64,000 bases of DNA from Bacillota bacterium (GCA_012837285.1 DURJ01000117.1:1-64000); one strand, 5' to 3'. Counted from the stretch's first letter, positions 15,463-24,633 are shown. Numbers and translations are program-made. The notes: a model not told the origin generated them from the letters alone.

Positions 15463-16011
15463 ATGGAAGAACTAGCCCTTCATGTTCTGGATCTGGCTCA
15501 AAACTCTTTAGCTGCCGGAGCCACGTTGGTAATAATTATTATTAATGAAGACACAATGACCAACCGGCTCACCATCGGCATTGAGGATAACGGGCGTGGT
15601 ATGGAGAGCGAGTTTGTTGTCCAGGTGCTGGATCCGTTCACTACTACTAGAACAACTAGGCGAGTGGGGCTAGGGCTACCGCTCCTTTTTATGACAGCCC
15701 GTCAATGCGGCGGCGATCTGACCATTGATTCTGAGCCGGGTCGAGGTACCAAGGTGACAGCAACTTTTGAGTTGGATCACTGGGATTTACCGCCGCTGGG
15801 CGATATGGCGAGTACCATCACTACACTGTTAGTGGGTCAATCAGAGGTAGACTTTCTGTATCGGCATATTGTTAATGGGATTGAATTTCGGTTGGATACG
15901 CGTGAACTTAGAGCTGAGCTCGATCCAGTTCCACTGACAGAGCCGAAGGTGTTAACCTTTTTGCAGGCGTATATTACTGACGAGCTGGCTAATTTGCATG
16001 GGGGTGAATAA
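15463..16011 (+). CDS. Histidine-kinase-like ATPase, hydrogenase-associated
   Basis: A 182-residue GHKL ATPase: N box LDLAQNSLAAGA (about residues 8-19), G1 EDNGRGM (about 44-50), and G2 GVGLGLPL (about 69-76) with a following SEPGRGTKV. It has no H-box dimerisation domain. The C-terminal 60 residues are not recognised. It sits four bases after hydC and just before a [2Fe-2S] protein; this order recurs in hydrogenase operons of Clostridia and Thermotogae. A role in signalling from the sensor module is likely. Its partner is unknown. Confidence 0.85.
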   Translation: MEELALHVLDLAQNSLAAGATLVIIIINEDTMTNRLTIGIEDNGRGMESEFVVQVLDPFTTTRTTRRVGLGLPLLFMTARQCGGDLTIDSEPGRGTKVTATFELDHWDLPPLGDMASTITTLLVGQSEVDFLYRHIVNGIEFRLDTRELRAELDPVPLTEPKVLTFLQAYITDELANLHGGE

Positions 16012-16012
16012 A

Positions 16013-16384
16013 GTGACGAGCAAGCTTCAGAGTTTGGACGATCTGCGCCGGTTGCGTGAAGATACTAGACAGGGTATGCAAAACCGCCTGAGCAGCGAGA
16101 CCCAAATTATTGTGGGGATGGGCACTTGCGGCATTGCAGCCGGAGCCAGGGAAGTAATGACGGCTATTCTGGAAGAATTGGCCAAACGCAATCTTAACGT
16201 GAACATTCTACAGACAGGTTGTATCGGCATGTGCCAGATGGAACCTTTAGTAGACGTAGTTCGCCCGAACGAAGAACGTATCACCTACGGTAATGTGACT
16301 CCGCGGGACATTCCTCGGATCATCGGGCAGCATGTGGTCAATGGGCAAATTGTGGAAGACCTGGTGATCGGTCGGACGGACTAG
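16013..16384 (+). CDS. Thioredoxin-like [2Fe-2S] ferredoxin
   Basis: A 123-residue protein with the C-terminal NuoE/thioredoxin-like [2Fe-2S] fold: MGTCGIAAGA and QTGCIGMCQMEP carry the four ligand cysteines. The N-terminal 30 residues form a helix (LQSLDDLRRLREDTRQGM). Start placed at GTG 16013, six bases after GGGGTG; a frame from ATG 15998 would overlap the preceding gene by 14 bases. It is encoded between the HATPase and hydB, and its fold duplicates the N-terminal domain of HydB. It may be an extra electron carrier or a redox input to the ATPase. Confidence 0.9.
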   Translation: MTSKLQSLDDLRRLREDTRQGMQNRLSSETQIIVGMGTCGIAAGAREVMTAILEELAKRNLNVNILQTGCIGMCQMEPLVDVVRPNEERITYGNVTPRDIPRIIGQHVVNGQIVEDLVIGRTD

Positions 16385-16428
16385 CTGCATCCGGAGCAGG
16401 TTACTGTGGCAAAAGGGAGGTCAAAGAA

Positions 16429-18222
16429 GTGCAGATTTTCCGTGCACATGTCCTAGTATGTGGTGGTACTGGCTGTACCTCGGGCGGATCACCGCAGATT
16501 AGGGCCCGATTAGAAGAAGAACTGGCCAAGAACGGTTTAGACAAAGAGGTTAACTTAGTGGTTACAGGCTGTCATGGCTTGTGTGAAATGGGCCCGCTGG
16601 TAATTGTCTATCCAGAGGGCACTATGTATGTCCACGTACAGCCTGATGACGTAGCCGACATTGTCAGCGAGCATTTACTCAAAGGCCGGGTAGTTCAACG
16701 CTTACTGTACAAGGAGCCGCTTACAGCAGAGCGGGTTCCGCATTACGGTGACTTGCCGTTCTATCACAAACAGCAACGGTTGGTGCTGAGAAACTGCGGT
16801 TATATCAACCCCGAAGTTATTGAAGAGTACATTGGTCGCGACGGTTATACCGCCCTGGGTAAGGCCTTGGGCCAAATGACCCCGGAGCAGGTGGTGGACG
16901 AAGTATTGAAGGCCGGGCTGCGCGGCCGCGGCGGCGCTGGTTTCCCCACCGGTCTCAAGTGGAACTTCTGTCGCAAGGCCCAAGGTGAGCCTAAATATAT
17001 TATCTGCAACGGTGACGAAGGCGACCCGGGCGCGTTTATGGACCGTAGTATCATGGAAGGCGATCCCCACCGGGTGCTGGAGGGTATGGCCATCGGGGCT
17101 TATGCCATCGGTGCCAGTGAGGGCTATATTTACGTTCGGGCTGAGTATCCGCTGGCGGTGAAGAGACTACACCTGGCGGTAAAAGAAGCCGAAGAAATGG
17201 GGCTTTTGGGCGACAATATCCTGGGAACCGATTTTTCTTTCCACATCCACATCAAAGAAGGTGCCGGTGCTTTTGTTTGCGGTGAGGAGACTGCGCTCAT
17301 GGCTTCGATCATGGGCCAGCGCGGTATGCCTTGGCCACGGCCGCCATTCCCAGCCAACTCCGGCCTCTGGGGCAAACCTACTAATATCAACAACGTGGAG
17401 ACCTGGGCCAATGTCCCAGACATTATTCTACGAGGGGCCGACTGGTTTGCTTCCATGGGTACAGAAAAGTGTAAAGGGACTAAGGTCTTTGCTCTTACCG
17501 GTAAAGTGCAAAACACCGGTTTGGTGGAAGTTCCCATGGGTATTAGCATGCGGGAGATCATCTTCGACATCGGTGGCGGTGTTCCCGATGGCAAGAAATT
17601 CAAAGCGGTTCAGATGGGCGGGCCGTCCGGCGGCTGCCTGCCGGAGAGTCAGCTGGATTTAGGTGTAGACTATGAATCCCTGACCGGTGCCGGTGCCATT
17701 ATGGGGTCCGGCGGCTTGGTAGTAATGGACGAAGAGACTTGTATTGTCGACGTGGCTCGTTTCTTCCTTAGTTTCACCCGAGCGGAGTCTTGCGGGAAAT
17801 GCACTCCTTGTCGTGAAGGCATTAAGCGCATGCTGGAGATCCTGGATCGAATCTCGGCCGGCGAAGGCAAGATGGAAGACTTGGATCTGCTGGAGAGGAC
17901 GGCTCTGATAGTGAAAAACAGTGCCCTCTGCGGTTTGGGCCAGACAGCTCCCAATCCGATCCTGTCCACGCTCCGTTACTTCCGTGACGAGTACGAAGCC
18001 CACATTCGGGACAAGCGTTGTCCGGCCGGGGTGTGCACAGCGCTTCTCACCTACAAGATTAAGCCGGAACTGTGCCGCGGTTGCACTGCCTGCACCAAAG
18101 TCTGCCCGGTGGGTGCTATTTCCGGCACGAGAAAGGCTGTGCATGTTATCGATCCCGACAAATGTATTAAGTGCGGTGCCTGTGCCGAACGCTGCCCGTT
18201 CAAGGCCATTGTCCGTGCTTGA
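16429..18222 (+). CDS. hydB: NAD-linked [FeFe]-hydrogenase subunit HydB (NuoF-like)
   Basis: A 597-residue flavin subunit. Domains in order: a thioredoxin-like [2Fe-2S] domain (Cys 11, 16, 48, 52), the NuoF FMN/NAD domain starting near residue 160 (GRGGAGFPTGLKW, then ICNGDEGDPGAF), an SLBB region, the NuoF [4Fe-4S] domain (SCGKCTPCREG) and a C-terminal pair of [4Fe-4S] motifs (CRGCTACTKVCP and CIKCGACAERCP). It binds FMN and NAD(H) and is the likely site where electrons split or merge in electron-bifurcating HydABC enzymes. GTG start with GGGAGG upstream. Length is normal for HydB. Confidence 0.95.
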   Translation: MQIFRAHVLVCGGTGCTSGGSPQIRARLEEELAKNGLDKEVNLVVTGCHGLCEMGPLVIVYPEGTMYVHVQPDDVADIVSEHLLKGRVVQRLLYKEPLTAERVPHYGDLPFYHKQQRLVLRNCGYINPEVIEEYIGRDGYTALGKALGQMTPEQVVDEVLKAGLRGRGGAGFPTGLKWNFCRKAQGEPKYIICNGDEGDPGAFMDRSIMEGDPHRVLEGMAIGAYAIGASEGYIYVRAEYPLAVKRLHLAVKEAEEMGLLGDNILGTDFSFHIHIKEGAGAFVCGEETALMASIMGQRGMPWPRPPFPANSGLWGKPTNINNVETWANVPDIILRGADWFASMGTEKCKGTKVFALTGKVQNTGLVEVPMGISMREIIFDIGGGVPDGKKFKAVQMGGPSGGCLPESQLDLGVDYESLTGAGAIMGSGGLVVMDEETCIVDVARFFLSFTRAESCGKCTPCREGIKRMLEILDRISAGEGKMEDLDLLERTALIVKNSALCGLGQTAPNPILSTLRYFRDEYEAHIRDKRCPAGVCTALLTYKIKPELCRGCTACTKVCPVGAISGTRKAVHVIDPDKCIKCGACAERCPFKAIVRA

Positions 18223-18246
18223 TTGACAGCCCAAGGAGGACTGAAG

Positions 18247-19971
18247 ATGGACACAATCACGTTAACCATAGATGGCCGCCAGGTTCAGGTGGCAAAGGGT
18301 TCCACCGTGCTGGAGGCAGCGCGTGCAGCCGGCATTAACGTTCCGACCCTTTGCTATCATCCCGAGCTTCGGCCTGAAGGCGCCTGTCGTTTATGTGTGG
18401 TGGAAATAAAAGGCGGCAAGAGCTTAGCTGCGGCTTGTGTCATGCCGGCGGCTAATGGTATGGAGGTTTATACCAATACGCCGCTGGTGCGCGAGGCTCG
18501 CCGTATTGCTTTGGAACTGCTGCTGGCCAACCACCCGTTTGAATGTCTAACCTGTGAGCGCTCCGGTAATTGTGAGCTCCAGACCCTGGCCCATGACCTG
18601 GGTGTAAGGGAAGTACGCTATAGCGGCGAAAAACGCCATGTTCCCATCGACGACTCCAGCCCAGCATTGGTGCGCGACCCGAACAAGTGCATTTTGTGCG
18701 GACGTTGTGTTCGTATGTGTGACGAAGTGCAGGGCGTACATGCTTTAGGCTATATCAATCGTGGCTGGGACACGGTGGTAGAGCCCCTGTTCGGACAGAA
18801 GCTGGCCGAAGTGGCTTGTGTCAATTGCGGCCAATGCTCTACGGTTTGTCCTACCGGTGCCATCACCGAAAAGAGCTATGTGGATGATGTTTGGGCCGCT
18901 CTCGCCGATCCTGATAAATATGTTGTAGTACAAACGGCACCGGCAACCCGGGTGGCTGTGGGTGAAGCACTGGGCATGGCACCGGGAGCTATTGTTACTG
19001 GCCAGATGGTGGCCGGTCTCAGACGGCTGGGATTTGACAACGTTTTCGATACTGATTTCACCGCTGACCTTACTATTTTAGAAGAAGGGAACGAGCTGTT
19101 AGACCGGCTGAAGAACGGAGGTCCCTTGCCGCTCCTTACCTCGTGTAGCCCTGGTTGGGTCAAGTTCTGCGAGCACTTTTATCCGGATCTTTTGCCCCAT
19201 GTTTCCACTTGCAAGTCGCCACAACAGATGTTTGGCGCTATAGCCAAGACTTACTATGCCGACAAGATCGGGGTCAAGGCCGAAGACATGTATGTAGTAT
19301 CGATTATGCCCTGTACCGCCAAGAAATACGAAGCTCAGCGGCCGGAAATGACAGCCTCAGGTGTAGCCGATGTGGATGCTGTTCTTACCGTTCGTGAATT
19401 GGCTCGTATGTTTAAGGAAGCCGGCATTAACTTCGAAGGTCTGCCGGAGGAAGACTACGACGATCCGCTTGGAATTTCTACCGGTGCGGCTGTTATCTTC
19501 GGCGCTTCCGGCGGCGTGATGGAAGCAGCCCTGAGAACGGTATACGAAGTGGTTACCGGAAAGACCTTGGAAGCCCTAGATTTCACCGAAGTGCGCGGTC
19601 TTACCGGTATCAAAGAAGCAGAAGTAGATCTGGACGGCACTAAAGTCAAAGTGGCCGTATCTAACAGTTTGGCCAATGCTCGCCAAATCCTAGACAAGAT
19701 CAAGGCCGGCGAGGCTCCGTGGCAGTTTGTGGAGATAATGGCTTGTCCCGGTGGCTGTATAGGCGGCGGCGGGCAGCCCATCCCGGTGGATCGTGAAGCA
19801 CGGGAAGCCAGGATTAAAGCTATTTACGATGCTGATAAGGGTATGCCAATCAGAAAATCCCATGAAAACCCGGCGGTTCAAACACTGTATAAAGAGTTCT
19901 TAGGTGAACCTTTATCCCACAAGTCGCACGAACTGCTTCATACGCACTATACTGAGCGGTCGGCTTTTTAA
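18247..19971 (+). CDS. hydA: [FeFe]-hydrogenase catalytic subunit HydA
   Basis: A 574-residue enzyme. Domains in order: an N-terminal [2Fe-2S] ferredoxin (Cys 36, 47, 50, 64), a His-Cys3 [4Fe-4S] site (His96, Cys100, 103, 109), two [4Fe-4S] sites (about 148-202), then the H-cluster domain with TSCSPGW (298-304), MPCTAKK (354-360) and MACPGGCIGGGGQP (about 498-511), and a small-subunit C-terminal tail. It reduces protons or oxidises H2, taking part with HydBC in NADH/ferredoxin-linked H2 metabolism. In the first motif the second residue of the usual Cys pair is Ser. Start set at ATG 18247 because AAGGAGG lies eight bases upstream. Confidence 0.95.
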   Translation: MDTITLTIDGRQVQVAKGSTVLEAARAAGINVPTLCYHPELRPEGACRLCVVEIKGGKSLAAACVMPAANGMEVYTNTPLVREARRIALELLLANHPFECLTCERSGNCELQTLAHDLGVREVRYSGEKRHVPIDDSSPALVRDPNKCILCGRCVRMCDEVQGVHALGYINRGWDTVVEPLFGQKLAEVACVNCGQCSTVCPTGAITEKSYVDDVWAALADPDKYVVVQTAPATRVAVGEALGMAPGAIVTGQMVAGLRRLGFDNVFDTDFTADLTILEEGNELLDRLKNGGPLPLLTSCSPGWVKFCEHFYPDLLPHVSTCKSPQQMFGAIAKTYYADKIGVKAEDMYVVSIMPCTAKKYEAQRPEMTASGVADVDAVLTVRELARMFKEAGINFEGLPEEDYDDPLGISTGAAVIFGASGGVMEAALRTVYEVVTGKTLEALDFTEVRGLTGIKEAEVDLDGTKVKVAVSNSLANARQILDKIKAGEAPWQFVEIMACPGGCIGGGGQPIPVDREAREARIKAIYDADKGMPIRKSHENPAVQTLYKEFLGEPLSHKSHELLHTHYTERSAF

Positions 19972-20017
19972 TAAGTGGAGCTTGAGTTGTTAAGAAGCTT
20001 ACGGTGAGATAATTTAG

Positions 20018-20159
20018 TCAGGGACAGGCCGAGCAACTGCTAAGGCAATATAAGGTGCCCTGTTGTATTACCGCTGGACCTGTCCCTGATATCGGCCTCA
20101 ATGCCGCGGTCGGGCTTGGTGGCGACCGGCTCTATACTACCCGTCAAACCTCCGGGTAG
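20018..20159 (+). other. Structured leader region between hydA and fdhA
   Basis: The 328-base gap holds three successive hairpins: TCAGGGACAGG (20018-20028) with CCTGTCCCTGA (20079-20089), extended inward by CC/GG and AGC/GCT pairs; CGGTCG (20107-20112) with CGACCG (20123-20128); and CTACCCG (20137-20143) with CGGGTAG (20153-20159). None is followed by a T run. About 140 further bases without clear structure lead to the fdhA ribosome site. I could not match it to a known riboswitch class, including the molybdenum-cofactor RNA. Confidence 0.5.
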
Positions 20160-20299
20160 GGGCGGATTGATCTAGGTTTGGTTGTGTCCGGGCTGTAGAG
20201 AGTATTGGTTTTTCAAGGGTAGAATTCGTGGCAGTTGTGTGGGCAGCGCACAATGGCTGCGGAGCTAGAGCGACATCATAACGAGAGGAGGTCTTGCCG

Positions 20300-22993
20300 T
20301 TGAAGATGGTGGAGTTTACCATGGATGGTCGTCAGGGATCAGTCCCTGAAGGGACCACCATTTTGGCAGCGGCAGAGAGCCTTGGTATAGAAATCCCTAC
20401 TTTGTGCTATGAACGGGATTTAGTTGTAGCCGGGGCCTGTAGGTTGTGTGTAGTGGAAGTGGAGCAGATCAAGAAGAACTTGCCGGCTGCTTGTGCTCAG
20501 CCGGTAGGGCCGGGCATGGTTATTCATACTAACAGCCCGAGAGTGAAGGAAGCACGGCGAACGATTCTGGAGCTTATTATTGCCAATCATCCCCTGGATT
20601 GTCTGACTTGTGAAGCCAACGGCAAGTGTAAACTGCAGCAGTATTGTTATGAGTATGGAGTCAAAGATACACCGTATCGAGGCGAGACGCGTCAATACGA
20701 AATTGACGACAGCAACCCGTTCATAGAACGGGATATGGACAAATGCATTCTCTGCGGCAAATGTGTGCGTATATGTGCTGAAGTCCAGGGTGTTCATGCC
20801 ATTGGCTATATCGACCGTGGCTTTGACACCAAGATAGGTACCTTATTCGACGGGGAATTGGCCGATTCACCTTGTGTGTCCTGCGGCCAGTGCATCTACA
20901 TGTGTCCGGTGGGAGCGCTGACAGCGAAACCGAGTCATGGATTGGGACGGGATTACGAGGTTGAAAAAATACCCACTACCTGTCCGTATTGTGGTGTGGG
21001 TTGCCAGTTGGCTCTGAACGTAAAGAATGACAAAATCGTCGGGGTTAGCAACATTGCTGACAGCCACAACCAAGGATACTTGTGTGTGAAGGGACGCTTT
21101 GGCTATGAATTTGTTCACAGCCCAGACCGTCTAACCACACCCTTGATCAAAAAGAACGGCCAGTTTGAAGAAGCCACCTGGGACGAGGCTTTGGATTTGG
21201 TGGCAGAAAAACTGGGGGCTATCAAGTCTGAATATGGCCCGAATGCCATTGCTGGGTTAACGTCAGCCAAATGTACCAATGAAGAAAACTACCTGTTCCA
21301 AAAATTGATGCGGGCGGTGATTGGCACTAATAATGTAGACCATTGTGCCCGTCTCTGACACGCTCCTACCGTAGCCGGTCTGGCTACTGCATTTGGGAGC
21401 GGCGCTATGACAAACAGTATTGAGGAAATAGAGCAGGCAGAAGTTATCTTGGCTGTGGGTACCAATACTACTGAGACCCATCCGGTGATTGGCACCCGGG
21501 TGCACAAAGCTATCACCCGAAACGGAACCAAACTCATCGTCGTTGATCCGCGCCAGACCACCATGTCTGAGCGAGCCGACATTTGGCTCAGGCCTTGGCC
21601 CGGCACTAACGTAGCAGTGGCTAATGGGTTGCTCAATGTCATTATTGCAGAGGGCCTGGCGGATGCTGCCTTTATTGAAGAACGGACGGAGAATTTCGCT
21701 GCGGTCAAAGAAGCTGTAGCGGCTTATACCCCGGAGGAAGTGGAGAAGATAAGCGGTGTCCCGGCCGACGATCTCAGGGCTGCAGCCCGCTTGTACGCTT
21801 CAGCCCAGCGGGCCAGCATTTTGTACACCATGGGTCTTACCCAGCATAGCACCGGCACTGATGGCGTTTTGTCCATGGCTAATTTGGCTCTGGTTACGGG
21901 GAACCTCGGTAAGGTTGGTACCGGCGTGAATCCCCTCAGAGGCCAAAACAATGTGCAGGGTGCATGCGATATGGGCGGTCTACCTGATGTTTTCACCGGT
22001 TACCAGAAAGTTTTCGATCCAAATGCACAGGAAAAGTTTACCCAGGCTTGGGGTGTGTCTGCACTTCCGTCCGAAGTGGGTCTCAAGATGGGACAGATCT
22101 TTAAGGGCGCCGGTGACGGCACCATTAGAGGCATGTACATCATGGGTGAGAACCCACTTCTGAGCGAACCGGACCTTAACCATGCCACCGAGTGTTTAGA
22201 GAATATTGATTTCCTGGTAGTTCAGGACCTTTTCCTCACCGAGACGGCGGAGCTGGCCGACGTAGTTCTGCCCGCTGCTTCCTTTGCCGAAAAAGACGGC
22301 ACTTTCACTAATACTGAGCGCCGAGTTTGCCGGGTTCGGCAGGCCGTATCCCCGCGGGGAGAAGCCAAACCGGATTGGCAAATTATCTGCGAGTTGTCCA
22401 ATCGGTTAGGATATGCCATGAACTACAGTCATCCCAAAGAGATCATGGACGAAATCGCGTCGGTGACGCCGAGCTATGGCGGCATAAGCTACGACCGCTT
22501 AGAAAACGGGGGCTTGCAGTGGCCGTGCCCGGACAAGGAACATCCGGGAACGACTTACCTGCACAAAGGGAAATTTGCCCGTGGTTTGGGCAAGTTCACC
22601 CCGGTAGAGTACAAACCGGCGGCTGAGCTTCCGGATGAAGAGTACCCGTTCTATCTGACCACCGGCCGGATTCTGTATCATTACCATGGTGGCACCATGA
22701 CCAGACGGGTGGATGGACTGAACGAGCTGGCTCCGAGCGGACTGCTGGAAGTTAACCCTGCCGATGCTGCCAAGCTAGGCTTGGAAGATGGAGAGGTTGT
22801 CCGGGTGAGCTCGCGGCGGGGAAGCATAACGCCCGAGGTGGAGATTACTGACCGGGTTAAACCGGGGCTGATGTTCATCGCCATGCATTTCAGGGAAGCT
22901 GCGGCTAACGTTCTTACCCAAGCTGTCTACGACCCAGTTTCCGGGATTCCGGAATACAAGGTTTCAGCGGTGAAGGTGGAGAAAATAAGTTAA
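20300..22993 (+). CDS. fdhA: Selenocysteine formate dehydrogenase catalytic subunit
   Basis: An 897-residue enzyme read through an in-frame TGA at 21356-21358 (Sec353; context CARL-Sec-HAPT). N-terminal half: [2Fe-2S] ferredoxin, His-Cys3 [4Fe-4S] (HPLDCLTCEANGKC) and two [4Fe-4S] motifs (CILCGKC and CVSCGQC), as in HydA. Then the molybdopterin/tungstopterin oxidoreductase part begins with its own cluster motif CPYCGVGC; the Sec residue would bind Mo or W. The C-terminal molydopterin dinucleotide-binding domain includes YPFYLTTGR. It interconverts formate and CO2. Start at TTG 20300 (or ATG 20306) follows AGAGGAGG. Lying after hydCBA and before focA, mobA and fdhD, it probably draws on the HydBC diaphorase or on ferredoxin. 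Standard translation would break it into pieces of about 350 and 528 residues. Confidence 0.95.
21356..21358 (+). other. UGA selenocysteine codon of fdhA
   Basis: In-frame TGA at codon 353, directly followed by CACGCTCCT (His-Ala-Pro), the residues that follow the active-site Sec or Cys in formate dehydrogenases. Homology continues without interruption on both sides. Confidence 0.95.
21359..21402 (+). promoter_or_regulatory. Bacterial SECIS hairpin
   Basis: Immediately after the UGA: lower stem CGCTCC (21361-21366) with GGAGCG (21396-21401), upper stem GTAGCC (21371-21376) with GGCTAC (21382-21387), apical loop GGTCT (21377-21381). The stem length, distance from the UGA and GGUC-type loop match the SelB-binding hairpin of Escherichia coli fdhF. 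Confidence 0.92.
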
Positions 22994-23134
22994 CGGAGCT
23001 TGTAGCTGAGAGTACACCTGTTCGCGGTGCAGCAGAACCAACTGCGTCTGCTGCGCCGCCAGAACCGGTCAGCTCACAACATAGGGAGTTTTGGTGTTAG
23101 GAAAAGAAACCGACTTTAAAGGAGGTCCGGAACG

Positions 23135-23968
23135 ATGGATCGCATGTTTAGCACACCGGCGGAGACTGCACAAGGGCTGTTGAATTTTGGCAAAGGAAAA
23201 GGCAATCTTAGCAGTACTAACATGATCTTGTTAGGTATTCTAGCCGGCGTATATATTTCCTTAGCAGCTCAGTTAGCCACCATTGCCACTAACGATGTGG
23301 GTAGCTTCTTCGGCGACGGCATGACTCGGGTTGTGATGGGACTAACGTTTACTTTGGGTCTGATGCTGGTTGTAATCGCCGGAGCAGAGCTTTGGACCGG
23401 AAACAATCTAATGGTTCCTGCTGCCTACACCGGAGTTATTACCTGGGGACAGCTGCTCAAGAACTGGGTGCTGGTTTACTTCAGCAACTTCTTAGGTTCC
23501 CTGATTATGGTGTGGTTGATGGCAGGCACGGGGCTTTGGCAGGCGAACGGAGGAGCAGTGGGAGCGCGCGCCCTGGGCATAGCTTTGGGGAAAGTGCAGC
23601 TTAGCTTTGGGGCCGCAGTGGCGAGAGGCATTCTCTGTAACATGCTGGTGACGCTGGCGGTGATCTTGGCTCTGGCGGCCAAGGATATAAGTGGCAAGCT
23701 TTGGGGCATGTTCTTCCCCATCGCCGCTTTTGTGACTAGCGGGTTTGAGCACAGTATTGCCAACATGTACTTTGTGCCGGCGGGCATAATGCTGACGGCG
23801 GATGCCAAAATAGTGGAGGTTTTTGGCAAAGACGTGTCAGCGCTTACCTGGGGCAATTTCATTACTAACAACTTAATCCCGGTGACATTGGGCAACTTAA
23901 TCGGAGGGGCGTTAATTATTGGCACCGGCTATTATCTAATTTATATTAAACCGACCCAAGCAAAGTAG
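23135..23968 (+). CDS. focA: FocA-type formate channel
   Basis: A 277-residue protein of the formate/nitrite transporter family with six predicted membrane helices. Typical elements are ISLAAQLATIATNDVG in the first helix region and the pore-lining GAELWTGNN (about residues 87-95), with ANMYFVPAG (about 208-216) near the C-terminal pore loop. It forms a pentameric channel moving formate with protons. AAAGGAGGT lies upstream of the ATG. The position after fdhA and before mobA and fdhD makes formate the likely substrate rather than nitrite. Confidence 0.92.
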   Translation: MDRMFSTPAETAQGLLNFGKGKGNLSSTNMILLGILAGVYISLAAQLATIATNDVGSFFGDGMTRVVMGLTFTLGLMLVVIAGAELWTGNNLMVPAAYTGVITWGQLLKNWVLVYFSNFLGSLIMVWLMAGTGLWQANGGAVGARALGIALGKVQLSFGAAVARGILCNMLVTLAVILALAAKDISGKLWGMFFPIAAFVTSGFEHSIANMYFVPAGIMLTADAKIVEVFGKDVSALTWGNFITNNLIPVTLGNLIGGALIIGTGYYLIYIKPTQAK

Positions 23969-24009
23969 ATACGGTAAGTATGGCTATATCATAAGGACCG
24001 GAGTAAGGG

Positions 24010-24633
24010 GTGGAGGCTGTGGCCGGCATAATCCTAGCCGGAGGAAAAGGGAAGCGGCTCGGAGTAACTAACAAGGCGTTGTACTCTTTGGACGGCAAGG
24101 CTTTGCTCGACCATGTGACGGCGAGTCTTAATCTGGTCTTTAACCGGCTTGTTCTGGTTACTAATACGCCTGACCTGTACCCTGATTTTCCGGGAGCGGT
24201 GGTCAAAGATATCCACTATGGCCATGGCCCACTCAGCGGTATTGAAGCAGGTCTTGTTGCTGCCGGGGAAGGCCTGCATTTTGTTGCCGGTTGCGATATG
24301 CCGTGTTTAAATCCCGAGCTGATCAGGTACTTACAGGAACGGGGCCGGGACTACGATATTGTAGTCCCGCGCCTCGGGCACTATGTGGAACCGCTGCACT
24401 CTTTTTACCGTTACGATATTTTGCCACAGATCAGGTCCCTACTAAAAAAGGGTAACTATCGGCTCAGTGCTCTTTTCACGGCACCGCTGCGAGTGTTGCA
24501 CGTAAACGAGAATGAGATTAAGAAATTCGATCCCAATCTTATTAGCTTTTTTAACATCAACACACCTGCTGACGTACTGCACGCCGAAAGAATGCTGACA
24601 CGAGGAGAGAGGACAAAGTGGAGCCAACAGTGA
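24010..24633 (+). CDS. mobA: Molybdenum cofactor guanylyltransferase MobA
   Basis: A 207-residue nucleotidyltransferase. The N-terminal NTP-binding motif is ILAGGKGKRLGVTNKAL (about residues 8-24), followed by GPLSGIEAGL (about 76-85) and the metal-binding AGCDMPCLNPELI (about 94-106). It attaches GMP to molybdopterin to make the dinucleotide cofactor that FdhA needs. GTG 24010 is used as the start; GTG 24019 is an alternative. It overlaps fdhD by 16 bases, so the two are coupled. Confidence 0.9.
   Translation: MEAVAGIILAGGKGKRLGVTNKALYSLDGKALLDHVTASLNLVFNRLVLVTNTPDLYPDFPGAVVKDIHYGHGPLSGIEAGLVAAGEGLHFVAGCDMPCLNPELIRYLQERGRDYDIVVPRLGHYVEPLHSFYRYDILPQIRSLLKKGNYRLSALFTAPLRVLHVNENEIKKFDPNLISFFNINTPADVLHAERMLTRGERTKWSQQ

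Noticed and set aside
20018-20300. Molybdenum-cofactor riboswitch before fdhA
   Set aside because: The position would fit, but I could not place the conserved Moco RNA core, so it is kept as an unnamed structured leader.
20137-20322. A minus-strand frame of 61 codons in the hydA-fdhA leader
   Set aside because: It overlaps the fdhA start on the opposite strand and lacks a ribosome site.
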